Of a stretch of DNA of 64,000 nucleotides, positions 50,501 through 60,833 are shown piece after piece; position 1 is the first letter of the stretch, and each line of letters opens with the position of its first letter. The stretch is from Hemileia vastatrix. Lineage: Eukaryota; Basidiomycota; Pucciniomycetes; Pucciniales; Zaghouaniaceae. The stretch lies in the NCBI GenBank assembly GCA_030280995.1, contig JASXTE010000070.1, positions 98,902 through 162,901 on the forward strand. The letters run 5' to 3'. Made by a program: the position numbers and the translations under genes. The notes beneath the pieces are model-generated. The model saw only the letters and a program-made list of their open reading frames with translations, was not told the origin of the DNA and made no database searches.

Positions 50501-53500
50501 GTTATTTATTTGTCTGTGAATTTACTTTAAAATGTATCAGTAATATCAGTAACATCAGTAACATCTCACAACACACATAAACTTATTTGTGTGTCAATGT
50601 GAGTGTAAAAAATGACATCAAGTTGAATTTTTACTCTTTTCTCTCTTGCTGATGTACCATTTTTACAAGTAACTCATCAAGGATGATTCATATTATCATT
50701 TATCCTTGAGTGGACAGATAAATTTTTTCCTTTCCACACAAATGAACTCTCCAAGCATCCAAGTATCCTTGGTGCTTGTGTGCATCATGATGATGATGAT
50801 GTCGATGATGTCGATGGACGAAAAATGTCCACAACGTGTGATGTTATTAATATACATTTGATGATCAATACTTATTGCATCAGACACTTTATACTTTGAT
50901 GTGAGTATTTTTCCTATTTTTCTCATTTTTCTGCTTAAAATTGTTCTTCCTTTCATTCGTAACCTTCTTCTTTACTTCTTCTTTAAAAGTTCTCGTAGGT
51001 TTTTCCTCAACAATCGGTGGTTTTTCACCCCTCTTCACAGTTACTTTACAGTTACCTCGCAGTTACTTGAGCTACTTTTGTTCTGATTCTTTTCGCCGAT
51101 GGGCCTTTAACGCTTTCTCCCTTTTCTGTCTTTTCTGTCTTTTTTGGTGTGTCACCTCTTACACCTTCATGTGTTTCATGCGTTTCATGTGCTGCAGGAT
51201 GAAAGAAAAAAGTTCTTTTGCAACTTGGAACTTTATTTTTTCCTCACCTAAGACGTCAACTTGACTTTCCATTTTGTCATTGTCTCAATTTCAGGCCTTT
51301 TACTGTACTGTACTGTTCTGTTCTGTTCTGTTCTGTTCTGACTGAAACTCATGGAAACTCATTGGCCCTTTGGAGACGTCTTTTTTTTCTTCCTTCTTTC
51401 GTGATGTCGTGAATCGAATTTCTTACTTCTAACTTGGTATATTTTTTTTCTTCTTCTTTGTCATTTTGTTCCTTTTTTTCATTCTTTTCCTCTTTTCTTT
51501 TTTTTCTTTCCTTTTTTTCTTTTCTTTCTTTTGCCTTTTTTTCTTTCATTCGAGTCGCCATATGAGTCGATGAGGATCAACTACCGGCTCCATCGATGGT
51601 GATGGTGACTTTTGCATTTTTTGTTGTTCTTGCCCAAATGTTAACTCACAAACCCGAATTTTGGCAGACAATTTTTACATGATAACACACTGAGACTGAG
51701 GAAGTTGAAGTACGATCGTATGTTGGGGTAGTTTGGTATAGCTTGTGTATAGCTTGTGTGTCACTTGGCCTCGTTTTCCCTTTTTGGGCTGTTGGAAAAG
51801 AGGAGAGTGAGAAAGAGTGAGGAAGAGTGAAGAAGAGAAGAAAGTACATATACTCACACCAGCAGAGAGGGAAGAAGCACAGAGAGAAAGAAGGATGATT
51901 CACTTTACTGCTGGCTGGTGATGGTGAGAAGTTTTTCTTCAACTCTACTCCAACCCTCTCTCTCTTTCTTTCTTTTCTTTCTTTTTTTTCTTTTCTTTCT
52001 TGGTCTTCTTCATCTCCTTCTTCTTCTTCATCTTCATCTTCTTCTTCTTCTTCTTCTTCTTCTTCTTCTTCTTCCTTCTCCATCTTTCCTCTCCTTTTCC
52101 ATTGCTCCCTGCGAGTAGGAGGAGAGGATGTTGAACCAGTGAAACATTGTGACTGTGAGATTGTTCTTGCACAATTGCAGTCACCGGAAGGAAGGACAAT
52201 TCCAAAATGCTCTTTTCCCATCCAACCAAAGGGAAATTACAGGCAGCAGGCGGTCACATATTTTTCCTTATTTCTTCTCTTATCCTCCTCTTTTTTTCTA
52301 TTCTTTTATCTTTTCTCCTTTTGTCTTCTCTCTGGTCTTTGCTTTAACTGGCAAATGCATCCATTGGTACTGACAGAGAATATCCTTTTCTTTCTTTCTT
52401 TCTTTCGCTCTTTCTTTCTTCTTCTACTCGATTGTACATCTCGAGTAACCTTAACTTCAACTCGACACTCGACTTTATGTTCTAGGACACTTGAGAGTGT
52501 GCAACTTGATGACTCATTTTTGATCAAAAGTGTCCCTTGTAACTTGCACACATGTACAGACTATCAGTGAGTTATTTCTTCATCTTCATCTGGTTTTTTT
52601 TTATTTTTTTCTCCTTCTTCTACACTTCAATCTTCTTCTATTTCTTCTTCTCCTTCTTCTTCTCTTTCTTCTTCGCTTCCTTCTACAGTGATTTATACCT
52701 AAAAGTACAGTAAAAATTTCACCAAAAGGCTGAGCTACTTTTGTGTGTGTCATTTTTTTCATCCTTCTTCCTTTTTTCTTCGTTCATCTTGCCTTTTGCC
52801 TCTTGATGGACTTGTTTTTGTAGCCATGTGATGACTTTTTTACTCTTCAACAGTACAGTAGTAATGCTACTTCAATGACAGTGACTTTGTACTTTTTGAG
52901 TGTTATTTTTCCAAATTGTCACTGTCAGATTGCTTCTTCCTTGCTCTTGTATGAGGGTAAGAAGTGTAAGAAGTGTAAGAAGTGTGAAAAGGGTAAGAAG
53001 TGTGAACAGTCTGTTTGACCTTTGTCTCAGCGACAAATGGACCAAATGCAATTCATACATTTGGCATATTCTTGGGGTGATTCTTTTCCTCTCTATCTCT
53101 CTCTTTCTTTCCTTTTATTTCTGTTTGAATGTGAGTGTGTGCACCCAAAATCGATCGAGTAAATGTAAGTGTTCTTGCTTCTTGTCTGCTCTTTTCTCCT
53201 TTCTCTCTCTTTTTTTCTTCTTTTTCCCTTTCTTGTCTGCACCGTAAGCAGATTGTTTCCTCTGGACTGTTGGTTTGATGCTTTTTTCCCCTTGTTCCAT
53301 TTATTTTTCATTCTTTATTGGCAAGTTTATATACATTTTGGGCATACATTATATTCGCTTGACATTTTTTCAACTACCTCATTCACCTGACTGTATGTGA
53401 ATATAAGTTTGTGTGTGTGTGTGAATATTGTATCCGGCAAGTTTACTTTATATGTGATATCTGATGCATTTGATCAAATTATTATTTTTGTACAATGTAC

Positions 53501-56500
53501 AATGTACAATGGAGAATGTAGACTTACCCTTTTTCCTCAAGTGTCATACACAAAGGAACATGTTTAAATCGATTTATATAACAAACAGACACATTTTCAT
53601 CTCTCGTCAAGTGTGAAATTCCTTTTATTTCTTCTTCAAAGTGAATTGATAAGAAAAAAGAAATTTTTTTCTCTTTCTTCTCAATCACTTGTTTGCAACA
53701 ACATAAGATCCAGTCTAACACTGCTCACAGACTTACTGTATGTATACACATTTTTCTATAAAACAAATGAATCATCTGAATCATCTGAATAATCTGAATT
53801 AAATGACTGATCAAGTCAACCGTCAATATGAATATGTGAATATTCAAATGTCATCATCGTCGATGCATGTCATTCTCTTTTCCCTGATCTTTTCTGATCT
53901 CACTGCAAATTTGCCATTATTCAGATTGATCTGATCAATTGAACCGTGTGGGTGGATTTTTAACGTGAACATTGACATGACGTGCAGTCAGCTTAATATT
54001 TCATCTAGAATCATCCAAAGTCATCCAGAAAATACCTGGTTGATATAATTGAACCGATTAGGTGATTACGACGTCAAATAGAATACCGACGTCAAAGTCG
54101 AGCAGTACTTTTTTCCCTCTCTCTTCATTTCTTTTTTTTTCTGGGGTGTCGAGTGCATCGAGTTTTTCGAGTGTATCGAGTGTGTCGAGTGTGCACTGAC
54201 ACTCGATGACCCGATGAGAATGAAGAGAACGGAGAGAATGAAGAGTCGAGTATCATTAACAATGTCATTCACTGACCAGAACTGACCAGAACTCAGGCTG
54301 TCCACCTTTTTTTGCCCATTTTTTTGTCTGCCTTTCATGTGTGTCATTTGCAATCAAGAATTTTTTTACCCCAGCGAGTTTTGTTGGTTAGTTTGTTGGT
54401 TGGTTGGTTGGTTGGCTGGTCGGTCGGTCGGTCGGTCGGTCGATTGGTCTAGTCGTTTATTCGACCCTTCGATACAGTGACAAACTCATTTACACTCGTT
54501 GATTCACCAATGAAACTGCCTCTATTGTCTCTATTGTCTCTAATGTTGCTGTTCTTTCTGCTTTTACTGTAACTAGTGTGTGTGTATGGAGTGTATGGAG
54601 TGTATATGGTTTATATGGTGTAACTGATGTAACTGATGTAACTGCTGTTACCATACAAGGTCAGTCCTAGTTAAAGTGTACAATTGCCACAGTTGAGTGA
54701 TTAATTGAACTGGTTCACTTGTTCATTCGTTCACTTGTCACTTGTCCTGCAGTTGATGGAATGAGTCTTTTTGTTTCTTTTTGTTTCTTCTTTTGGAGTC
54801 TTCTTGAAAATGCTACGCACTGTAAATGCTATAAATGCTATGTATGTTATATATGTTATATATGTTATATATGTTATGTTGTAAGAAAGAAAAAGCAAAA
54901 GGACAAACAGTTGACTCATCAGATTTACTCGTTACATTTTGTCTGCTGGTTCAACGATGTGACCAGCTTTTGTGGTGTGATGATAAAGCAATATGACTGA
55001 CCAATGAACGAATGAACGAATGGACGAATAAGTGAATGAACCAACCACTCTGAAATATGGGAATAAAAGTTCTATTTTTTCCTTCTCCTTCTTCTTATTT
55101 CTCTTCCTTGCAGTAAGACAAGAGATACACTCGATAAAAATGAGCATAAGATTGAGTCCATTTAATCCGTAAGCTGATAGGTTCTTTTCTTTTCTTTCTC
55201 TCTTTTTTCTCCTTTTTTTCCTTTTATCTTATTCTCTATAAGTTTGTGTGTGTATGTGTGTCGGTGTAAGAACATTTACGATTTTATTCAACTTACTCTT
55301 GTTGCGGTCAAAAGGTATTTTGTCCTTCTTTACTGGTGACCAAAAAAAGCCAAAGAAGCCAAAGAGAATTCGATGATATCTCGTTGGTTCAATCGCCTGT
55401 TCTCAAGGTGCAATTCATTCTCATTAAGTTGAGTGTCACCAGGACACACTTTGACATACATGTGATTGCTTTGGGCAGCTTTTCGGTGAATTCACTGCAT
55501 TCACTACACTCTGCTATACTTGGTATACTATGTACATTTTGTACATTTTGTACATTTGGTGCTTTCTCTCTCTCTCTCTGACACATTATAAGACCATTTG
55601 ATTCGTTTGATTAACATATTGTACTAATTTTTCATCTTCTTTTTATCCGTCACATTTCATTGTTACATTGATTTGATTCGTTGCTATAATTACCATTGAA
55701 ATTTGAAAGTGTATAAAATAATACTAAATTATTAACAAAGGATAAATTGTATGACTTTTACTTTTTCACTTGAATTGTCAAGTGATTTGACACTTACTCA
55801 CGGTGAATGGATAAGAGAAAAAGAAAAGGGAAGTCAGTGAGAAAGAGTGAGAGAGATGAACAAGAGCTTAAGTTTGGCCATGCTTACTTTGCTTCAAGCA
55901 TGATCAAAGTGTCATTGGAAATTGCTGTTTGGCATTTGGTGTTGGTCGATTGTAAGATCAACCTCCTACTCTTACACTTTTCTTCTCCTCATCATACACA
56001 TCAATGATTGTACTTTCAATCATTGTAGGCTCTTCACAATTCGATGATGATGATGAAATCGAAATTTTAGCTACAACAAATGAATGTAGTGAATTATAGT
56101 AAATCAGATTAAATTGTGAATTTTTTCTTTCTTGTGAATCTCTTTACTTGTGTAGGCGAATACCTGCACCGAGTGTATCAAATATATCAAATATATTAAA
56201 TATATCAAGTATATCAAATATATCAAGTGTACAATTAATACAAAGTTGTTGTCATTAATTACCTCTTATAAAATATGATTAACTGACTTTTATTGTTTTT
56301 CTTTTATCTTTTTATCGTTCTTATGGTAATTAAAGGTGGAGCAATACCAATGACTGGTCAAATTGAAGATAACTATTTGGATAATTGTCATATAAATTTT
56401 TCAAGTGATGCAAGTAAAAATGGTACTTTTTCATCGCCTGGTTATCCACATTCATATCCACCTGGAATAAATTGTGTTTATCAATTTTTTGCCTCTGGTC

Positions 56501-59500
56501 GTCAACGTATTCAAATATTATTTACAGATTTTGAACTGTTTCTACCTTCTGAATCAGAACTTCCCAATCGAGAGTAAGTTCATTCTCTAAATTCTCTCAA
56601 TTCTCTCAATTCTTTGATTTCCCTTGATTCCCTTTATTCCATTTATTCCGTCAAATTCAGTCCAATCATCAACATTTACTTTTACCCTTGAGGATGTTTA
56701 TTTTCATCTTCTTTTACTTAATTTATTTGAATAATTTTATATTGTAAATTGAAAATGAAATTCAAGTAGTGACGCTGGTGATGGTACTCATGTTTGTAAG
56801 ATTGTACAGATTGTAGTTGAAGTTATTTAATGAAGAATACAGTCGTTAAATTTTTCTCTTTGCCCTTAAATTTAGTAAGAGTTACAAGTCTTTACCAGGG
56901 TACATAATATATATATATATATATACTTTGTGTGAGAAAGAGTCTGCAAGTTTGTGTAAGTTTGTGTTAAGTGACCTAAGGTTTAAGTGAGAATCGTGAG
57001 TTAGTAGTAAAGTAGTCTTTCGTTGTTTTTATTCAATTAACTACTATTGAGGGAGTAAAAGGAGTTAAAGTTTCTGTTTCTTTTCCTTCATGTGCCTTTG
57101 TTCTGTTCCATTTTGTTCTATTCTATTCTATTCTGGTGTGTGTATCCTGTATGTGTATGTGTGTGTGTTAATTACAGTATTGTAGTTAACTGAAGTAACT
57201 TTCTTCTTAACGGGTCAGTTGTTGTAACAATTTACTTGTCACGATAAATTGTAACAGTAGACAAAATCGAGAGTAAAAGAATGAAAGAATGAAAGAATGA
57301 AAGAATAAAACAAGTTACCTTGTCAACATATAAGTTACTTCATCGATTTACAAAATAACTTGCAGTTCAAAGAGTTTGATCGTCATCATTGTTTTCACTT
57401 ATATTCGATGAGTTCATTACAGAATTGTACAAGACAAAGTATACTGGTAAAGTAAAATGGTAAATGCCTTTATATATCTATATATAAAGGCATTTACCAT
57501 TTTCTCTCACTTTTCCTTTTATCTGATGAAAGAAAATTCACTTGTCAATGAGTGTGTACTTACCAAGTGAATATTGACTCATTGACTCATTTGATCAAGT
57601 CACTGAACCAATGTCCGAGTCCAATGGACCAATTTTCACTTGGACTATTAATACTTTTCGGTCTTCATTTACACTTCATCCTCTATACTGTTAACTCTGT
57701 ATTCAACAACTCATTTTCTCATTTTCTCAGTTGTCCAAAAACTTTCGACCAGGATGTTAGCTACCTAATGTGATGAGCTAGTTCATTCAGACACATCAAG
57801 CACATCATTCACTAGAACATTTCACACACTTTTGCCAATTGTGCCCACTGGTCAAAGTCCTATGTACAGTCGAGAAACTTTTGACGAGGTTTTTTCTCCC
57901 TCTTTTATCTTCTTTTCCCTTTTTTTTCCTCTTTTTTCATTTTGTGTCTCTTTTACTCAGTTACTTCTTTGTCGAACCAAGTAAACATTTTCACTGTCCA
58001 TGTGATGTGTTTTTCGATTTTCTTTCGACTGCTATTGACTCATTGATTCATTGTCACCCATCCAATTTCATACTTTGTATGTGTCTTTCATTGAATGATC
58101 TTTCATTCTTATCATACTTTTCTTCTTTTCTTCTTTTCTTTCCTTCCTTTCTTTTCATGTGAATTTTTTTACTGGATCAAACGAATCAACTGAAATTCTT
58201 TCATCATTTTACAATGTTCATCACTGTCTTTATTTACTTGTATCATCATCGTCTTGGTGTGAATTTTTCATCTCAACACTTGACAACAACTTAACTGATG
58301 ATGATTCGACATTCAATTTACTTTTTTCATTTTTTATGACAAAAATTGTATCAATTTTCAAATATTCATTCATGATTTGATTTGATGACCCTAAAATACG
58401 GAATTGATTGTTTGTTTGGTTCATTGGTCATTTGGCTCATCGATTTTTTGGTTGTTTTTTGCTGTTGGATCGATGAATATACATGAATTTCATTGTTGCT
58501 GTTTCTTTAATTTAATATCCACACTTAACAGTTGTGAAGGAATTGATACAGTAATGGTTTTTGTTGTGACAAATGGTAATAAAGTTCGAATTGACAATTT
58601 TTGTGGAAGTGAAATACCTGCCCAATTGATGTCGAATGGTCCATCACTTCGAGTAGAATTTAAATCAATGCATCCAATTATTGCCCACAATTCACGTGGA
58701 TTTAAAGCACATTATCGATTTGTTACAAGTAAGTTCATACAATTGACAATCATTCTTTCAAATTTTCTTCAATTATTTTCAATTGATATCCATTATTGTC
58801 AATTGTCTTGACTTGAATTAAAAAAAATGTCCTTTCTTTGCTATTCTACCATTTATTTCTTGTTGTTTATTTTGTTCAATCGCTTTTGTTACAATGGAAC
58901 ACCATATTAAGGGTTGTTAAATTAACCGATTTAACCGGATTTAAATCCTTTTATATGACCTTTTAATGGAGGAAAATTTGTTGAATTATTTTTATTTGAG
59001 CCGATAGACTTTTTATCAATGATAAAAAGTTTTTTTTATTTCACTTACTGGTTTAATGTTAATTATTGTTACTTATATTGATTATCAGTCAAGTTGTCTT
59101 CCTTTTTGTATAAATTAGTATACTTGATTAACTCGTCTTGATGTTTTTATTTGTTATTTTTTTTCCTTTTCTCTTTGTTGATCATGATGATGATAATGTA
59201 CCATTTGGCTGACAACACGACAACTCAACAACTCAACAACCTGACAACCTGACAACTGATACTGTAATGGACATTCCATGTAGATTTTGGTATCACAAGT
59301 GGAGTTCAAGATGAAAAATTAGGAGGTAAGATATTTAAACGCGTTTCATCCGATTTTATTTGCTTACAAACTGTATACTTTAAGTATTGGTTGTTATTTT
59401 GTAAAGGAACAGGCACAAATTTGACTATAGCATCACATAAACAAGAAGATATTTTACTTTGCACCAGTAACTATCACATTAATAATCCGAGTAGATTTAA

Positions 59501-60833
59501 AGGAAAAAGTATAAAAGAGTTAATTTCATCATTCAAATCAAAGGTCTATAATTTTAACCATCAATCGATTGATCGGGTTCATTCGCACTATTTCCTTCAT
59601 TTACTCTAATTCAATTGCTATGTCATTGTTATTGTTGTTCTACTAATGAGCTATTTAAATATCTCAATATACCTCAATATACTTCAATATATTTGAATAT
59701 ATTTAAATGAGACAAAATAATTTGTTTCAATAAATTCAACAGTCAAATGATTACCAAAATTACCAAAATAACCAAAATTACCAAAATTCAAATGAATGTA
59801 TATTTAAATTCACCCATAAAATTCACTCTTTTGAACAAATGAACATTCAAAGTACAATTTGTCTTTCCATTGAATAAATTACAATTGCAAATGAGTCAAT
59901 TTGTTTTGCCACCAAAATTGTTCAGCACAAATTGATCCAAGTCAACCAATTTAAATCAATTTCCATCAATTTTAATCAATTTGAAACAATTTAAATCAAG
60001 TCAAATTTCACAATTGAAAGTTTAAAGATTTTTAAATTGTACATGAAAATCGAAAACGAATTCAATTTTTCATCAAATTCACTCACTTTATTGATTGACT
60101 TTTGTCCTTTTGTACTTGCAGAATATTTTTATTTAGATCATTATCAATTGTGTCAAGTTTTTCACTCAAGATGATCAAAACAGATCAAAGTAGAATGTAT
60201 TGAATGTCTTTCCATGTACAAAAGGTAGTATTGTGTGATATATAGTGGAAAGTTGATTGATCGATCGATTTACCTTGCTGTCAACTCGATCTTACTCATT
60301 GTCTCTGTGTAACTGTGTAAATGTAATTCAATGTTATTTGAGAGGCAATATTTTCTCTCTGTGTTTTGTCCTCATCAGTCACACACCTGCAGAGTTAAGT
60401 CACCTGTTCAGTTCACGCCATGCAATTAGTTTGATTGTTTTTTTTCATCTATTCACTTGACTTGTTCTTTCCTATTCTCTCTACCGTTCTCTCGCTTCTT
60501 CATTTATTGCTATAGCGTGTGAGGTGAAGGGTGTCGAATACTCGAGCATAATCACACTAACTACTTGTTCGATGGAAAAAACACACACACACACACTTTC
60601 ACAGTCACCAAGTATTATTGTAACAATCATTTGTATTTTTTCCTCCTTTTTTCCTCTTTTTCAGCTTGTGCGTTCGTGTACAATAGTACTATTTCACCTA
60701 ATGGTACATTTACTTCACCCAATTGGCCTGGTCTCTACCCTCGTGATACTGAATGTCATTACTTTTTCTATGGTCAACCACAGGATAAAGTTCACATCAC
60801 TTTTGCCTACTTTGACATTGAAGGTGTATCACC
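32519..60833 (+). CDS. SOL-1-like protein with at least four CUB domains; 3' end outside the window
   Basis: Nine exons join in phase: 32519-33051, 34282-34499, 39319-39718, 40411-40570, 41917-42193, 56336-56573, 58532-58728, 59284-59325 and 60665-60833. They encode about 744 residues and remain open, so the gene continues past the right edge. Each CUB domain shows the GxFxSPxxPxxYP motif and four cysteines (the fourth domain is cut after two). The arrangement of widely spaced CUB domains with linkers resembles SOL-1 of nematodes and its arthropod relatives, membrane proteins that associate with AMPA-type glutamate receptors; the glutamate-receptor role is inferred. The N-terminus has a basic stretch (RKKKKH) then a hydrophobic segment, RITFCTLILLSINS, which could be a signal or anchor. 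The first exon may instead begin at an acceptor inside this block. Introns reach 14 kb. Confidence 0.8.
32870..34499 (+). CDS. Exons for CUB domain 1
   Basis: The first half (GPKCKCVTF, FGIFTSPNWPSKYEDSIDC, VEITFDEFDL) lies in the exon ending at 33051. After a 1.2 kb phase-2 intron the second half (DCVYGDFIKLYLHL, DVLCGKLAD, LIFEFHTDW, GFRGSYRF) lies in 34282-34499. The CUB cysteines are all present. The donor is GTGAGT, the acceptor aatcag, and the end is a phase-1 GTAAGT. Confidence 0.85.
33052..34281 (+). other. Intron inside CUB1, pyrimidine-rich
   Basis: 1.2 kb. It contains repeated tgtcctttt units and a gttgttgtt run (about 33178-33236) and a five-copy 9-mer array at 33733-33777. No other coding signal. 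Confidence 0.6.
33733..33777 (+). repeat. Tandem 9-mer gttgatatt, five copies
   Basis: Four exact copies and a fifth with one change (gttgacatt). Confidence 0.9.
34500..39318 (+). other. 4.8 kb intron between CUB1 and CUB2
   Basis: Strongly T/C-rich on the coding strand, with ga-rich islands (about 34936-35000), gaatgagt repeats (about 36500-36560), ctactactt runs (about 37995-38040) and a five-copy 10-mer at 39061-39110. No nested gene was recognised on either strand. Confidence 0.55.
39061..39110 (+). repeat. Tandem 10-mer gttgattttt, five copies
   Basis: Four exact copies and a fifth with one change, 210 bases before the CUB2 exon. Confidence 0.9.
39319..42193 (+). CDS. Exons for CUB domain 2 with Ser-rich insertion and Ser-rich linker
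   Basis: Exon 39319-39718 carries NSKCDYKFESV, a 70-residue Ser/Thr/Ala-rich insert, then GRFYSPQYPSTYPKSIKC and RVRLIFEHIMLL. Exon 40411-40570 carries SCLTSPDVILVYDGI, IIGQYCN and LFVEFYSRSHFPGQ. Exon 41917-42193 completes the domain with GFKGRFSFEG and then runs about 75 residues of almost pure Ser (TCT/TCA/TCC) with a few His, Pro and Ala. All three introns are canonical. The insert sits between the first cysteine and the second strand of the domain, an unusual place. Confidence 0.85.
39719..40410 (+). other. Intron inside CUB2
   Basis: 0.7 kb, phase 2. It is pyrimidine-rich, with an agaataag 8-mer array at about 40145-40178. No other coding signal. Confidence 0.6.
40571..41916 (+). other. 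Intron before the last CUB2 exon
   Basis: 1.3 kb, phase 0, donor GTAATG. It contains taagttg repeats (about 40970-40993) and ctttttact-type units (about 41105-41140). No other coding signal. Confidence 0.55.
44035..44112 (+). repeat. Degenerate tandem 9-mer catcttaca/catcttgca/tatctttta
   Basis: Eight or so units drift from catcttaca through catcttgca to atcttttat, a gradient of unit types suggesting stepwise duplication. Confidence 0.7.
49071..49154 (+). repeat. Tandem 10-mer ttctttttgg, eight exact copies
   Basis: Eight perfect copies of ttctttttgg followed by ttct. It is the cleanest minisatellite in the window; its exactness indicates a recent origin or active homogenisation. Confidence 0.95.
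50377..50488 (+). CDS. Candidate alternative first exon with signal peptide, phase-compatible with CUB3
   Basis: Inside the 14 kb intron, an ATG in good context (caccATGtc) opens 37 codons: MSNMNNSMYIYLTSFMIVTL, then CILNIILGDTANKYKPA. This is a hydrophobic signal-peptide core with a small-residue cleavage region. The frame runs to a GTGAGT donor at 50489 in phase 1, exactly the phase accepted by the CUB3 exon at 56336. Splicing would give a secreted or membrane product with CUB3, CUB4 and the downstream part only. It could be an internal promoter, or the true start of a separate gene with CUB1-CUB2 belonging to another. Chance occurrence is possible. Confidence 0.5.
52018..52078 (+). repeat. 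CTT trinucleotide run
   Basis: An almost uninterrupted (ctt)n tract with a few cat units. It generates a spurious Glu/Asp/Lys-rich frame on the minus strand. Confidence 0.85.
52953..53010 (+). repeat. Tandem 9-mer gtaagaagt
   Basis: Six to seven units of gtaagaagt, gtgaaaagg and gtgaacagt. Each unit looks like a splice donor (gtaagaag), which is unusual inside an intron. Confidence 0.7.
54395..54442 (+). repeat. Tetranucleotide array ttgg changing to tcgg
   Basis: A ttgg/gttg tetramer run changes at one ttggc unit into a tcgg tetramer run, i.e. two related arrays fused at a single T/C difference. The second part is CpG-dense in an AT-rich setting. Confidence 0.85.
56176..56229 (+). repeat. 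Tandem 9-mer tatcaaata, six copies
   Basis: Six contiguous 9-base units with single-base variants, 107 bases upstream of the CUB3 exon. Confidence 0.9.
56336..58728 (+). CDS. Exons for CUB domain 3
   Basis: Exon 56336-56573 encodes a short linker (GAIPMTGQIED) and NCHINF, GTFSSPGYPHSYPPGINC, IQILFTDFELF. The phase-2 GTAAGT intron leads to 58532-58728: DCEGIDTVMVFVVTNG, NFCGSEI, LRVEFKSM, GFKAHYRFVT. Four cysteines and both hydrophobic strands are present. The acidic Ca-site pattern typical of many CUBs is weak in the second half. Confidence 0.88.
56574..58531 (+). other. Intron inside CUB3
   Basis: 2 kb, phase 2. It contains an (at)n run at 56908-56925, gaatgaaa units (about 57280-57308) and a near-perfect palindrome at 57454-57503. 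No other coding signal. Confidence 0.6.
57454..57503. repeat. 50-bp near-perfect palindrome
   Basis: The arm at 57454-57477 is the exact reverse complement of 57480-57503, leaving only two central bases (ct). The arms carry gtaaatgcctttata. The palindrome ends abruptly on both sides. It lies inside an intron and is not part of any recognised mobile element. Confidence 0.9.
58729..59283 (+). other. Intron after CUB3
   Basis: 0.55 kb, phase 1, AT-rich, with an aaccgattt/aaccggatt pair (about 58923-58942) and a caactcaacaac run (about 59218-59250). No coding signal. Confidence 0.55.
59284..60833 (+). CDS. Linker exon and first half of CUB domain 4
   Basis: A 42-nt exon, 59284-59325, encodes NFGITSGVQDEKLG and ends in phase 1. 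Exon 60665-60833 follows in phase: ACAFVYNSTISPNGTF, TSPNWPGLYPRDTECHYFF, KVHITFAYFDIEG, ending at a phase-2 GTAAGT, the same mid-domain position as in CUB1-3. The second half was not found before 64000 and is presumably outside the window. Confidence 0.82.
59326..60664 (+). other. Intron before CUB4
   Basis: 1.3 kb. An open stretch after a possible acceptor at 59406 (GTGTNLTIASHKQEDILLC) is in frame with the preceding exon but lacks a donor in the required phase. Tandem accaaaatt units occur at about 59752-59786. Confidence 0.5.

Larger units (their letters stand above)
42194..56335 (+). other. 14 kb intron between CUB2 and CUB3
   Basis: Bounded by GTAAGT and attaaag, phase 1. Mostly T/C-rich simple sequence with many tandem arrays (49071-49154, 52018-52078, 52953-53010, 54395-54442, 56176-56229 and others). 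The only plausible coding element is the exon at 50377-50488. Apparent charged open frames, such as Glu/Lys-rich ones near 51650-52230 on the minus strand, are translations of (CTT)n-type repeats. Confidence 0.55.

Noticed and set aside
51646..52221. Long Glu/Lys-rich minus-strand open frame
   Set aside because: Produced by the (CTT)n tract and flanking pyrimidine-rich intron sequence; no conserved block.
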